From the NCBI RefSeq assembly GCF_020819595.1, contig NZ_JAJHNP010000013.1, positions 62,001 to 126,000 on the forward strand: a stretch of DNA of 64,000 nucleotides, in the 5' to 3' direction. This document shows positions 29,695-37,886 of the stretch, piece by piece. The position numbers were made by a program, and so were the translations under genes. Under the pieces are notes generated by a model that saw only the letters and a list, made by a program, of their open reading frames with translations, made no database searches and was not told the DNA's origin. The stretch is from Streptomyces barringtoniae (lineage in GTDB: Bacteria > Actinomycetota > Actinomycetes > Streptomycetales > Streptomycetaceae). Each line of letters begins with the position of its first letter. The first letter of the stretch is position 1.

Positions 29695-29769
29695 GCCCCG
29701 GTAGCCCAATTGGCAGCAGGCAACGGATTCAAAACCCGTACAGTGTCGGTTCGAGTCCGACCCGGGGCA
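29695..29769 (+). tRNA. tRNA with anticodon CAA (Leu by codon), class I structure
   Basis: A 75-nt cloverleaf: acceptor arm GCCCCGG (29695-29701) pairs perfectly with CCGGGGC (29762-29768), discriminator A at 29769. A short D-stem (GCC/GGC) contains GG in the loop. The anticodon stem 29723-29727/29735-29739 has an A-C mismatch next to the loop, which reads TTCAAAA (anticodon CAA, 29730-29732). The variable region is only ACAGT, and the T-arm is GTCGG-TTCGAGT-CCGAC. CCA is not encoded. CAA decodes the leucine codon UUG, yet bacterial leucine tRNAs normally have a long variable arm, absent here. The charging identity is therefore uncertain. Confidence 0.85.
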
Positions 29770-29804
29770 CTTTTCCTTGGATTCCAAGGTCAGCGTCCCT
29801 GAAA

Positions 29805-29830
29805 GGCCCCTCAGGTGAGGGGCCCTTTTT
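29805..29830 (+). terminator. terminator after the tRNA (also facing pyk)
   Basis: An 8-bp stem (29805-29812 with 29817-29824) and AGGT tetraloop followed by CTTTTT. It is 36 bases after the tRNA and, on the other strand, 86 bases after the pyk stop, so it can end both transcripts. Confidence 0.9.
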
Positions 29831-29872
29831 CACACCTTCAGCGCTCTGTTCCGGTGTCTTCAGCGCCCTCTT

Positions 29873-29935
29873 CCCATGCCTTCGGGCCGCCGTCCCATGC
29901 CTTCGGGCCGCCGTCTCATGCCTTCGGGCTGTCGT
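29873..29935. repeat. 21-bp tandem repeat at the 3' end of pyk
   Basis: Three 21-bp units: 29873-29893 and 29894-29914 are identical, and 29915-29935 differs at a few positions and contains the pyk stop codon with its last codons (Ser-Pro-Lys-Ala). The gene end has been copied twice downstream. Confidence 0.9.
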
Positions 29936-31355
29936 CCTCGCCGATGTGGTGGACGCGGACCATGTTGGTCGAGCCGGAGACCCCGGGCGGGGAGCCGGCC
30001 GTGATCACCACGATGTCGCCCTTCTCGCAGCGGCCGTACTTCAGCAGCAGCTCGTCCACCTGGTCGACCATGGCGTCGGTGGAGTCGACGTGCGGGCCGA
30101 GGAAGGTCTCGGCTCCCCAGGTGAGGCTCAGCTGGGAGCGGGTGGCCGGCTCGGGGGTGAAGGCCAGGAGAGGGATCGGGGAGCGGTAGCGGGACAGGCG
30201 GCGGGCGGTGTCTCCCGACTGGGTGAACGCCACCAGGAACCTGGCGCCCAGGAAGTCGCCCATCTCCGCCGCCGCACGGGCGACCGCTCCGCCCTGGGTG
30301 CGCGGCTTGTTGCGCTCGGTCAGCGGCGGCAGGCCCTTGGCCAGCATGTCCTCCTCGGCCGCCGCGACGATCTTCGCCATGGTGCGCACGGTCTCGACCG
30401 GATACTTGCCGACGCTGGTCTCGCCGGAGAGCATCACCGCGTCCGTGCCGTCGAGGACCGCGTTGGCCACGTCGGAGGCCTCGGCGCGGGTCGGCCGGGC
30501 GTTGTCGACCATCGAGTCGAGCATCTGGGTGGCGACGATGACCGGCTTGGCGTTGCGCTTGGCGAGCTTGATCGCGCGCTTCTGCACGATCGGCACCTGC
30601 TCCAGGGGCATCTCCACGCCCAGGTCGCCGCGCGCGACCATGATCCCGTCGAAGGCGGCCACGATGTCGTCGAGGTTCGCCACGGCCTGCGGCTTCTCGA
30701 CCTTGGCGATCAGCGGGAGGCGGCGGCCCTCCTCGGCCATGATCCGGTGCACGCCCCTGGCGTCGTCGCCGCTGCGGACGAAGGAGAGCGCGATGACGTC
30801 GAAGCCGGTGCGCAGCGCCCAGCGCAGGTCCTCCTCGTCCTTCCCGGAGAGGGCGGGGACGGAGACGGCGACGCCGGGGAGGTTGAGGCCCTTGTGGTCG
30901 GAGATCACGCCGCCCTCGACCACGCGGGTGCGGACGCGCGGGCCGTCGACGGCGGTGACCTCCAGGCAGACCTTGCCGTCGTCGACGAGGACGCGCTCAC
31001 CGGGGGTGACGTCGGCGGCGAGTCCGGCGTAGGTGGTGCCGCACCGGTGGCGGTCGCCCTCGACGCCCTCCTCGACGGTGATGGTGAACGTGTCGCCGCG
31101 TTCAAGGAGTACCGGTCCTTCCCCGAAACGGGCGAGCCGGATCTTCGGGCCTTGAAGGTCGGCGAGAATTCCGACGCTGCGGCCCGTTTCGTCGGCCGCC
31201 TTGCGCACTCGCCGGTAGCGCTCCTCGTGTTCGGCGTGGGTGCCGTGGCTGAGATTGAACCGGGCCACGTCCATTCCGGCGTCGACCAGTGCCTTGATCT
31301 GGTCGTACGAGTCGGTGGCGGGCCCCAGAGTACAGACGATCTTTGCTCGGCGCAT
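29916..31355 (-). CDS. pyk: pyruvate kinase
   Basis: A 479-residue glycolytic enzyme making pyruvate and ATP from phosphoenolpyruvate and ADP. It starts MRRAKIVCTLGPATDSYDQIKALVDAGMDVARFNLSHGTH, the standard N-terminal helix and barrel start. The B domain is at about 70-165, and the active-site signature IMVARGDLGVEMPLEQVPIVQKRAI contains the metal-binding and catalytic Lys/Glu region. ATQMLDSM and MLSGETSVGKYPVE are also intact. The C-terminal allosteric domain ends EDDSPKA. ATG at 31355. The leader contains a palindrome at 31410-31434. Linked here to the ANTAR regulator and liv operon as in other Actinobacteria. Confidence 0.96.
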   Translation of the reverse strand: MRRAKIVCTLGPATDSYDQIKALVDAGMDVARFNLSHGTHAEHEERYRRVRKAADETGRSVGILADLQGPKIRLARFGEGPVLLERGDTFTITVEEGVEGDRHRCGTTYAGLAADVTPGERVLVDDGKVCLEVTAVDGPRVRTRVVEGGVISDHKGLNLPGVAVSVPALSGKDEEDLRWALRTGFDVIALSFVRSGDDARGVHRIMAEEGRRLPLIAKVEKPQAVANLDDIVAAFDGIMVARGDLGVEMPLEQVPIVQKRAIKLAKRNAKPVIVATQMLDSMVDNARPTRAEASDVANAVLDGTDAVMLSGETSVGKYPVETVRTMAKIVAAAEEDMLAKGLPPLTERNKPRTQGGAVARAAAEMGDFLGARFLVAFTQSGDTARRLSRYRSPIPLLAFTPEPATRSQLSLTWGAETFLGPHVDSTDAMVDQVDELLLKYGRCEKGDIVVITAGSPPGVSGSTNMVRVHHIGEDDSPKA

Positions 31356-31409
31356 ATGTCGAGCCTAGGCCTTACCCGCGGGTAGAGAATCGGCCCCACA
31401 TGACCACTC

Positions 31410-31434
31410 AACAACCTTTGCGTAAAGGGTTATT
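31410..31434 (-). promoter_or_regulatory. imperfect palindrome in the pyk promoter region
   Basis: AACAACCTTT (31410-31419) and AAAGGGTTATT (31424-31434) pair around a GCGT centre with a single extra base in one arm. It sits 55 bases upstream of the pyk start in an AT-rich patch, so it may be an operator or part of a promoter. No regulator can be assigned. Confidence 0.4.
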
Positions 31435-31489
31435 GACAAGTGTTGAATTGTGCGGTCACTCGCTCCGATGAGCGAATTCCCCTTCGGGA

Positions 31490-32911
31490 TCATGTGCCGT
31501 CGACCAGTGGCGTGAGGTGCCGTGCCTGGCGGGCCTGCGGCATGCGGTGCCCGTGGTGCAGGGATGCCTCAAGTCCGAATGTGGTGAAAGCGGTTCGTGA
31601 GGGCTGCGGGTACGACTCCTTGCCGGTGAGCGAGTTGAGGATGGTGGCGCTGCGCCAGGCGGCGAGCCCGAGGTCGGGTGCCCCCACGCCATGGGTGTGC
31701 AGCTCGGCGTTCTGGACGTACACCGAGCCGGTCACGGACGGGTCGAGGACGAGCCGGAACTCCTCGTCGATGCGCAGGCGTTCGCCGCTGTCGCGGCGCA
31801 GATAGGGGTCGAGTCCGGCGAGGACGCGGCCGAGCGGGCGGTCGCGGTAGCCGGTGGCGAGGACGACCGCGTCGGTCGTCAGCCGGGAGCGGCTGTCCTG
31901 CTGGAGGTTTTCCAGGTGCAGCTCAACCTTGGTGGTGGCGATCCGGCCGGCGGTGCGGACCCGGACGCCCGGGGTGAGGACGGCGTCGGGCCAGCCGCCG
32001 TGCAGGGTGCGCCGGTACAGCTCGTCGTGGATGGCGGCGAGGGTGCCGGCGTCGATGCCCTTGTGCAGCTGCCACTGCGCGGCGACCAGCCGGTCCCGTA
32101 CGGGCTCGGCGAGGGCGTGGAAGTAGCGGGTGTAGTCGGGGGTGAAGTGCTCCAGGCCCAGCTTGGAGTACTCCATCGGCGCGAACGCCTCGCTGCGGCC
32201 GATCCAGTGCAGCTTCTCCCGCCCGGCGGGGCGGTGGCGCAGCAGGTCGAGGAAGACCTCGGCACCGGACTGTCCGGAGCCGACGACGGTGACGTGCTCG
32301 GCGGCGAGGATGCCGGAACGGTGCTCCAGGTAGTCGGCTGCGTGCACGACCGGCACGCCCGGGGCGTCCACCAGGGGCTGGAGCGGATCGGGTACATGGG
32401 GCTCGGTGCCGACGCCCAGGACGACGTTGCGGGTGTAGGTACGGCCCAGCGCCTCGGCCTCGCCCTCGGCGTCGAGCTGGGTGAAGTCGACCTCGAACAC
32501 GTCCCGTTCGGGGTTCCAGCGGACCGCGTCGACCTGGTGGCGGAAGCGCAGCCCGGGCAGGCTCTGGGCGACCCAGCGGCAGTAGGCGTCGTACTCGGCG
32601 CGCTGGATGTGGAAGCGCTCGGCGAAGTAGAAGGGGAAGAGCCGTTCGCGGGTCCTGAGGTAGTTCAGGAAGCTCCAGGGGCTGGTGGGGTCGGCGAGGG
32701 TCACCAGGTCCGCCAGGAACGGCACTTGGATGGTCGCGCCCTCGATGAGCAGGCCGGGGTGCCAGTCGAAGCCGGGGCGCTGTTCGTAGAAGACGGCGTC
32801 GAGTTCGGCGAGCGGATGGGCGAGGGCGGCCAGGGAGAGGTTGCAGGGGCCGATGCCGATGCCGACCAGGTCGCGGGGGGAGGTGGGCTCGTGGCGTGGG
32901 GGGTTGGTCAT
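31490..32911 (-). CDS. lysine/ornithine-type N-monooxygenase (flavin-dependent)
   Basis: A 473-residue flavoprotein of the IucD/SidA/DesB family, which N-hydroxylates the side-chain amine of lysine, ornithine or the derived diamines with NADPH and oxygen. FAD site GIGIGPCNLSLAALA (about 17-31), the family motif QVPFLADLVTLADPTSPWSFLNYL, NADPH site VVGSGQSGAEVFLDLLRHRP, and ATGYRDRPLG near the C-terminus are all intact. The start ATG at 32911 overlaps the stop of the decarboxylase gene (ATGA), so translation is coupled. Compared with desferrioxamine operons (desABCD), the acyltransferase and siderophore synthetase genes are missing here. Confidence 0.9.
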   Translation of the reverse strand: MTNPPRHEPTSPRDLVGIGIGPCNLSLAALAHPLAELDAVFYEQRPGFDWHPGLLIEGATIQVPFLADLVTLADPTSPWSFLNYLRTRERLFPFYFAERFHIQRAEYDAYCRWVAQSLPGLRFRHQVDAVRWNPERDVFEVDFTQLDAEGEAEALGRTYTRNVVLGVGTEPHVPDPLQPLVDAPGVPVVHAADYLEHRSGILAAEHVTVVGSGQSGAEVFLDLLRHRPAGREKLHWIGRSEAFAPMEYSKLGLEHFTPDYTRYFHALAEPVRDRLVAAQWQLHKGIDAGTLAAIHDELYRRTLHGGWPDAVLTPGVRVRTAGRIATTKVELHLENLQQDSRSRLTTDAVVLATGYRDRPLGRVLAGLDPYLRRDSGERLRIDEEFRLVLDPSVTGSVYVQNAELHTHGVGAPDLGLAAWRSATILNSLTGKESYPQPSRTAFTTFGLEASLHHGHRMPQARQARHLTPLVDGT

Positions 32912-34284
32912 GCGGGGGTGCCTTCTTCTGCGAGTTTCAGGAGCTGGGCCAGCTGGTCCGGCCGGGTGTGGGGGTTGAGGAGGGTGGCCTTGAGCCAGAG
33001 GCTGCCGTCGAGCCGGGCGCGCCCGAGGACGGCCCGGCCCTCGTGCAGCAGTCTGCGGCGTACGGCGGCCACGGCGTCGTCGGTGGCGTCCGTGGGCCGG
33101 AACAGGACGGTGCTGATCGCGGGCTGGTCGTACAGCTCGAAGCCGGGGTGGTCCCGGACGAGCGCCGCGAACTCGGCCGCCCGGGCGCAGACCTGGTCGA
33201 CCAGGGCGCCCAGTCCGGTGCGGCCGAGCGTCTTCAGGGTGACCGCGATCTTGAGGACGTCGGGGCGGCGGGTGGTGCGCAGGGAGCGGTCGAGCAGGTC
33301 GGGGATCCCCGCCTCGGTGTCGTCGCCGGCGTTCAGGTAGTCGGCGCGCTGGTGGAGCACGGCGAGTTCGCCGGGGCGGGCGACGGCGAGGAGGCCGGCG
33401 GCGACCGGCTGCCAGCCGAGCTTGTGCAGGTCGAGGGTGACGGTGTGGGCGGCCTGGATTCCGGCGAGCCTGTCGCGGTGCCGGTCGCTGAAGAGGAGGC
33501 CTCCGCCGTAGGCGGCGTCGATGTGCAGGCGGGCGCCGTACGCGGCGCACAGGCCGGCGATCTCGGGCAGCGGGTCGATGAGACCGGCGTCGGTGGTGCC
33601 GGCGGTGGCGGCGACCAGCAGCGGGCCGGAGAGCGTGGTGAGGGCCTCGTCGAGGGCGGCGAGGTCGAGGGTGCCGCCCGCCGCCGGGACGACGACCGGG
33701 TCGGGCAGGCCGAGCAGCCAGGCGGCGCGCGGCAGCGAGTGGTGGGCGTTGGCCCCGCACACCAGCCGCACGCTGCCGCCGTACGCCTCGCGGGCGAGGA
33801 GCAGGGCGAGCTGGTTGGACTCGGTGCCGCCGGTGGTGACGAGGGCGTCGGCGAGACCGGCGGCGCGGGCCAGGGCGCGGGTGACAGCGGCCTCCAGGGC
33901 GGAGGCCGCCGGGGCCTGGTCCCAGGAGTCCAGGGAGGGGTTGAGGACGCTCACGGCGAGGTCGGCGGCGGTGGCCACGGCGAGCGGCGGACAGTGCAGA
34001 TGGGCCGCGCACAGCGGGTCGGCGGGGTCGGCGGCGCCCTCGGCCAGGGCGTGCACGAGGGCGCGCAGGGCGTCAGGGTCGCCCTGGTCGGGAAGCGCGT
34101 CGCCGAGCACGTCGGCGACGCGCGCGGCGACGGCCTCCGGTCCCCCGCCGGGCAACGGCCCCCCGCGCGCCCACGCACCGGCCGCGAGCGCGTCGAGGAC
34201 GGTGCCGAGCAGGGGGCGCAGGGCGGCGGGGCCGTTGGGGCCCGAGGCGAGGGGCGGCGTGCACAGAGGTTCCTCACCGCTCAT
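32908..34284 (-). CDS. PLP-dependent decarboxylase (group II amino-acid decarboxylase)
   Basis: A 458-residue PLP enzyme of the aromatic/diaminobutyrate/DesA-like decarboxylase family. Blocks: PAASALEAAVTRALARAAGL, TTGGTESNQLALLLARE (phosphate-binding region), LLVAATAGTTDAGLIDPLPEIAGLC, HIDAAYGGGLLF (Asp binding the pyridine N) and TLDLHKLGWQP, with the Schiff-base lysine. The C-terminal domain ends LKLAEEGTPA. It probably decarboxylates lysine, ornithine or 2,4-diaminobutyrate to feed the coupled N-monooxygenase. ATG at 34284 has GGAGGG 10 bases upstream. No iron box was seen in the 143-base upstream gap. Confidence 0.88.
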   Translation of the reverse strand: MSGEEPLCTPPLASGPNGPAALRPLLGTVLDALAAGAWARGGPLPGGGPEAVAARVADVLGDALPDQGDPDALRALVHALAEGAADPADPLCAAHLHCPPLAVATAADLAVSVLNPSLDSWDQAPAASALEAAVTRALARAAGLADALVTTGGTESNQLALLLAREAYGGSVRLVCGANAHHSLPRAAWLLGLPDPVVVPAAGGTLDLAALDEALTTLSGPLLVAATAGTTDAGLIDPLPEIAGLCAAYGARLHIDAAYGGGLLFSDRHRDRLAGIQAAHTVTLDLHKLGWQPVAAGLLAVARPGELAVLHQRADYLNAGDDTEAGIPDLLDRSLRTTRRPDVLKIAVTLKTLGRTGLGALVDQVCARAAEFAALVRDHPGFELYDQPAISTVLFRPTDATDDAVAAVRRRLLHEGRAVLGRARLDGSLWLKATLLNPHTRPDQLAQLLKLAEEGTPA

Positions 34285-34427
34285 CGGCTGACCCTCCACT
34301 CGCGGAACGACCCCTGGATGCCGTCTTTTACGGACCCTTGGGCTTCCACCTTGTACGGGAAGAGCCCCGTGTGTCCCGAAAGCCCAACGATCGGAACCCG
34401 AAAGTGGGTACGGCGGAAGCGGAGCGC

Positions 34428-35258
34428 TCAGGCCTTTCCGCCGAAGTCGTCCGCGTGGTCCCGCGCCCACCGGGCGAAGGTGCGGGCCGGGGTGCCGGTG
34501 ACCTTCTGCACGGTGTCGGTGATCTCCGGCGGCACGCCGACCGTCTCCTCGAAGGTGCGCAGCAGCCGTTCCAGCATGTGCGGCGGGACGTGCGGGAACA
34601 GCTCCGGGCCCGCCTCGCGGGGGTCGGTCTCCACGAACGTCAGCTCCCTGCCGACGGCCGCGCCGACCGCCGCGACCTGCTCGGCGTTGGTGGTCGCCTC
34701 GGGGCCGGTCAGCCGGTGCGCCACGCCCTCGTGTCCGCCGTCCAGCAGGACGCGCTCGGCGACGGCCGCGATGTCGTCCTCGTGGATCGGCGCGGACAGC
34801 CCGTTCGCGAAGACCCCGCGGACGGTGTTCCCGGCGCGGATCTGCGGCGCCCACTGCAGGGCGTTGGTGGCGAAGGCGTTCGGGCGCAGGAAGGTCCAGT
34901 CGAGCCCGCTGTCGCGGATCTGCTGTTCCACGGTGGCGTGCATGACGTGGATGGGGTGGGTCTCGTCGGCGCCCTCCTGGATGATGCCGCTGGAGAGCAG
35001 CACGACGTGCCGCACCCCGTGGGCGCGGGCCGCCTCCAGCAGTGCGGGCGAGCCGGCCTGGGCGTAGAGGTACAGAGCCGTCGCACCATCGAACAGGGCG
35101 GCCGGGTCGTCCGGTTGGAACCGGACCACCTCGGCGCCCTCGGGCAGGGCGGCCCGCTGCGGGTCGCGGGTGAGCGCCCGCACGGGCCGGCCCGCCGCGA
35201 GGAGCCGGTCCACGAGGGCGCGGCCGACATTGCCGGTCGCGCCGGTCACTACGATCAT
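34428..35258 (-). CDS. NmrA-like / SDR-a NAD(P)-binding protein
   Basis: A 276-residue atypical short-chain dehydrogenase of the NmrA/QOR2 type. The Rossmann nucleotide motif TGATGNVGRALVDRLLAAG is at residues 5-23, LTRDPQRAALP follows, and VVLLSSGIIQEG and LDWTFLRPNAFATNALQW show no Tyr-x-x-x-Lys catalytic pair, as usual for NmrA-like proteins. Such proteins sense NAD(P) redox state or reduce quinones; the role here is unknown. The C-terminus (about 205-276) is helical. Monocistronic, 169 bases downstream of pepN's opposite end. Confidence 0.83.
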   Translation of the reverse strand: MIVVTGATGNVGRALVDRLLAAGRPVRALTRDPQRAALPEGAEVVRFQPDDPAALFDGATALYLYAQAGSPALLEAARAHGVRHVVLLSSGIIQEGADETHPIHVMHATVEQQIRDSGLDWTFLRPNAFATNALQWAPQIRAGNTVRGVFANGLSAPIHEDDIAAVAERVLLDGGHEGVAHRLTGPEATTNAEQVAAVGAAVGRELTFVETDPREAGPELFPHVPPHMLERLLRTFEETVGVPPEITDTVQKVTGTPARTFARWARDHADDFGGKA

Positions 35259-35369
35259 GGGGGGTGCCTCCCAAGGCTCGGCTGATCGTTCCTGACAGCT
35301 CGACCCTAGGAAGACCGTCCGGGCCGCCGCATCGTCGGCAGGGACCAGCCGCGCCCTAGGCCGACGGAC

Positions 35370-37886
35370 CTACTCCGCCCGTGCTCCCTGTGTCACCGGC
35401 TCCTCCTGCCCGCCGCGCACCCGCAGGGCGCGGGCCAGGTCGTCGAGGCGGTCGGCGAGGGTGCGGCGCAGCGCCGGGGTGGGGTCGGCGTCGCGCAGAC
35501 ACGCCTCGCCGAGCCGCAGGTTCTCGGTGTCGACGGCATGGGCCGGGAAGGCCCAGCGGCCGGCGGCGACCGCTATGGCGGGTCCGCGCCGGGCTCCGAC
35601 GGCGACGGCGTCCTGGTAGAAGCGCGGCACGTACTCCCGTGTCAGATCGGCCTGTTCGGGCTGCCAGAAGCCCTGGGCCGTGGCCGTGAAGAGGTAGTTG
35701 GACAGGTCGTCGCCGGCGAACATCGCCTCCCAGGCCGTCCGCTTGGCCTCCGGGTCGGGCAGGGCGGCGCGGCAGCGGGCGGCGCCCTCCTGGCCGGTGG
35801 CGCTCGGGTCGCGCTCCAGCTCGGCGGCGATGGCGGCCTCGTCGGTGGCGCCGAGGACGGCGAGCCGGCCGAGGATGCGCCAGCGCAGCTCGGGGTCGAG
35901 TTCCGGTCCGCCGGGGACCGTGCCGTCGGCGAGCCAGGCGGCGATGGTGTCCGGGTGGGCGGCCACGCCGATCAGGTGCCGCACGGCGATCAGGCGCAGG
36001 CCGGGGTGGTCGCCGTCCTCGGTGCGTCGCAGCAGGTCGCGGCAGAGGGCGGTGAGGGCCGACAGGGCGGCCGGCCGGTCCTCGGGCGTCAGGTACTGGT
36101 CGGCGATCTGGCCGGAGGCGAAGGCGAGGACGCCCTGGACCAGGGCGAGGTCCGTCTCGCGCGGGAGGTGGGCGCGGGCCGTCTCCAGGTAGGCGGCGGG
36201 CGCGAGTTCACCGTCGCGCACGGCGTCCCTCAGGGCGTTCCAGACGACCGCGCGGGTGAGCGGGTCGGGGAGTCGCGACAGGCCGGCGCGGACCGTCTCG
36301 AAGGACTCGGCGTCGAAGCGGACCTTGGCGTAGGTGAGGTCGCCGTCGTTGGGCACGAGCAGCGCGGGGCGCTTGCCGATGGGCTGCGGGGTGCTCTGCG
36401 GGACGTCGAGGTCGAGGCGCTCGCGCAGCACCAGCCGGCCTTCGTCGGCGACGTCGTGGTCGTACAGGCCGACGGTGAGGCGGTGCGGGCGGCTGCCCGC
36501 GCGGTCGACGGTCAGGGTGCAGGTGCCGTCGGCGGAGGTGACGCGGGGGGTGAGGGTGTCCACGCCGGTGGTGCGCAGCCAGCTGTCGGCCCAGGCGGGC
36601 ACGTCGCGGTCGGTGGCGGAGGCGAGGGAGTCGATGAAGTCGGCGAGGGTGGCGTTGCCGAACCTGTGGCGGGCGAAGTGGGTGTTGATGCCGGCGAGGA
36701 AGTCCTTCTCGCCGAGCCAGGCGGCCAGTTGGCGCAGGGCGGAGGCGCCCTTGGCGTAGGAGATGCCGTCGAAGTTGAGCAGTGCGGAGGCCGTGTCGTC
36801 GACCTTCTCGGGGGCGACGGGGTGGGTGGTGGGCCGCTGGTCGGCGTCGTAGCCCCAGGCCTTGCGGGTGACACCGAACTCGGTCCAGGTGCCGGTGAAG
36901 CGGGTGGCCTCGGCGGTGGTCTGGTAACCCATGTACTCGGCGAAGGACTCGTTCAGCCAGATGTCGTCCCACCACTTGAGGGTGACGAGGTCGCCGAACC
37001 ACATGTGGGCCATCTCGTGCGCGATGACCATGGCGCGGGTCTCCCGCTCGGCGTCGGTGACGGCGGAGCGGTAGACGAAGTCGTCGCGGAAGGTGACCAG
37101 GCCCGGGTTCTCCATGGCGCCGGCGTTGAACTCGGGGACGAACGCCTGGTCGTAGGAGTCGAAGGGGTACGGCTCCGCGAACTTCTCGTGGTAGCGGTCG
37201 AAGCACGCGCGCGTGACGTCGAGGATCTCCTCGGCGTCGGCCTCCAGGTGGGGGGCGAGGGAGCGGCGGCAGTGGATGCCGAAGGGCAGTCCGCGGTGCT
37301 CGGTGCGCACCGAGTGCCAGGGGCCGGCGGCTACGGCCACCAGGTAGGTGGAGATCAGCGGGGTGGGTGCGGCCTGCCAGACGCCGTCCGCGCGCCGCTC
37401 GGTGATGCCGTTGGCGAGCACGGTCCAGCCCTCCGGTGCCCGGACGGACACCTCGAAGACGGCCTTCAGGTCGGGCTGGTCGAAGGCGGCGAAGACGCGC
37501 TGGACGTCGTCCATGAACATCTGCGTGTAGACGTACGTCTCACCGTCGCTCGGGTCGGTGAAGCGGTGCATGCCCTCGCCGGTGCGGGAGTAGCGCATGG
37601 CGGCGTCCACGCGCAGCTCGTGCTCCCCGGCGGAGAGGTTCTTCAGCGGCAGCCGGCCGTCGTCCAGCGACTCGGGGTCCAGGGGCTCCCCGTCGAGCGT
37701 GACGGCGCGCAACTCGGCGGGCTTCAGCTCCACGAACGTGTCCCCGGCGGACCGCACGGTGAACCGGATCACGGTGCGGGAGTCGAAGGTCTCGTCCCCG
37801 GTCGTGAGGTCCAGTTCGACCGTGTAGCGGTGGACGTCGAGGAACTGTGCTCGGAGCTGCGCTTCGTCGCGCGTGAGTACGGACAT
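35370..37886 (-). CDS. pepN: aminopeptidase N (M1 family)
   Basis: An 838-residue zinc aminopeptidase removing N-terminal residues from peptides in the cytoplasm. The exopeptidase motif GAMEN is at about 252-256, and HEMAHMWFGDLVTLKWWDDIWLNESFAEY gives HEXXH plus the third zinc ligand Glu about 19 residues on. The N-terminal beta domain (1-190) starts MSVLTRDEAQLRAQFLDVHRYTVELDLTTG, and the C-terminal ERAP1-like helical domain runs from about 530 to the end. Length matches actinobacterial PepN (about 850). ATG at 37886; an in-frame ATG at 37895 is an alternative. Confidence 0.95.
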   Translation of the reverse strand: MSVLTRDEAQLRAQFLDVHRYTVELDLTTGDETFDSRTVIRFTVRSAGDTFVELKPAELRAVTLDGEPLDPESLDDGRLPLKNLSAGEHELRVDAAMRYSRTGEGMHRFTDPSDGETYVYTQMFMDDVQRVFAAFDQPDLKAVFEVSVRAPEGWTVLANGITERRADGVWQAAPTPLISTYLVAVAAGPWHSVRTEHRGLPFGIHCRRSLAPHLEADAEEILDVTRACFDRYHEKFAEPYPFDSYDQAFVPEFNAGAMENPGLVTFRDDFVYRSAVTDAERETRAMVIAHEMAHMWFGDLVTLKWWDDIWLNESFAEYMGYQTTAEATRFTGTWTEFGVTRKAWGYDADQRPTTHPVAPEKVDDTASALLNFDGISYAKGASALRQLAAWLGEKDFLAGINTHFARHRFGNATLADFIDSLASATDRDVPAWADSWLRTTGVDTLTPRVTSADGTCTLTVDRAGSRPHRLTVGLYDHDVADEGRLVLRERLDLDVPQSTPQPIGKRPALLVPNDGDLTYAKVRFDAESFETVRAGLSRLPDPLTRAVVWNALRDAVRDGELAPAAYLETARAHLPRETDLALVQGVLAFASGQIADQYLTPEDRPAALSALTALCRDLLRRTEDGDHPGLRLIAVRHLIGVAAHPDTIAAWLADGTVPGGPELDPELRWRILGRLAVLGATDEAAIAAELERDPSATGQEGAARCRAALPDPEAKRTAWEAMFAGDDLSNYLFTATAQGFWQPEQADLTREYVPRFYQDAVAVGARRGPAIAVAAGRWAFPAHAVDTENLRLGEACLRDADPTPALRRTLADRLDDLARALRVRGGQEEPVTQGARAE

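Noticed and set aside
29625..29830. tRNA as an integration site for a mobile element
   Set aside because: No integrase, no duplicated tRNA 3' end and no change of codon use nearby.
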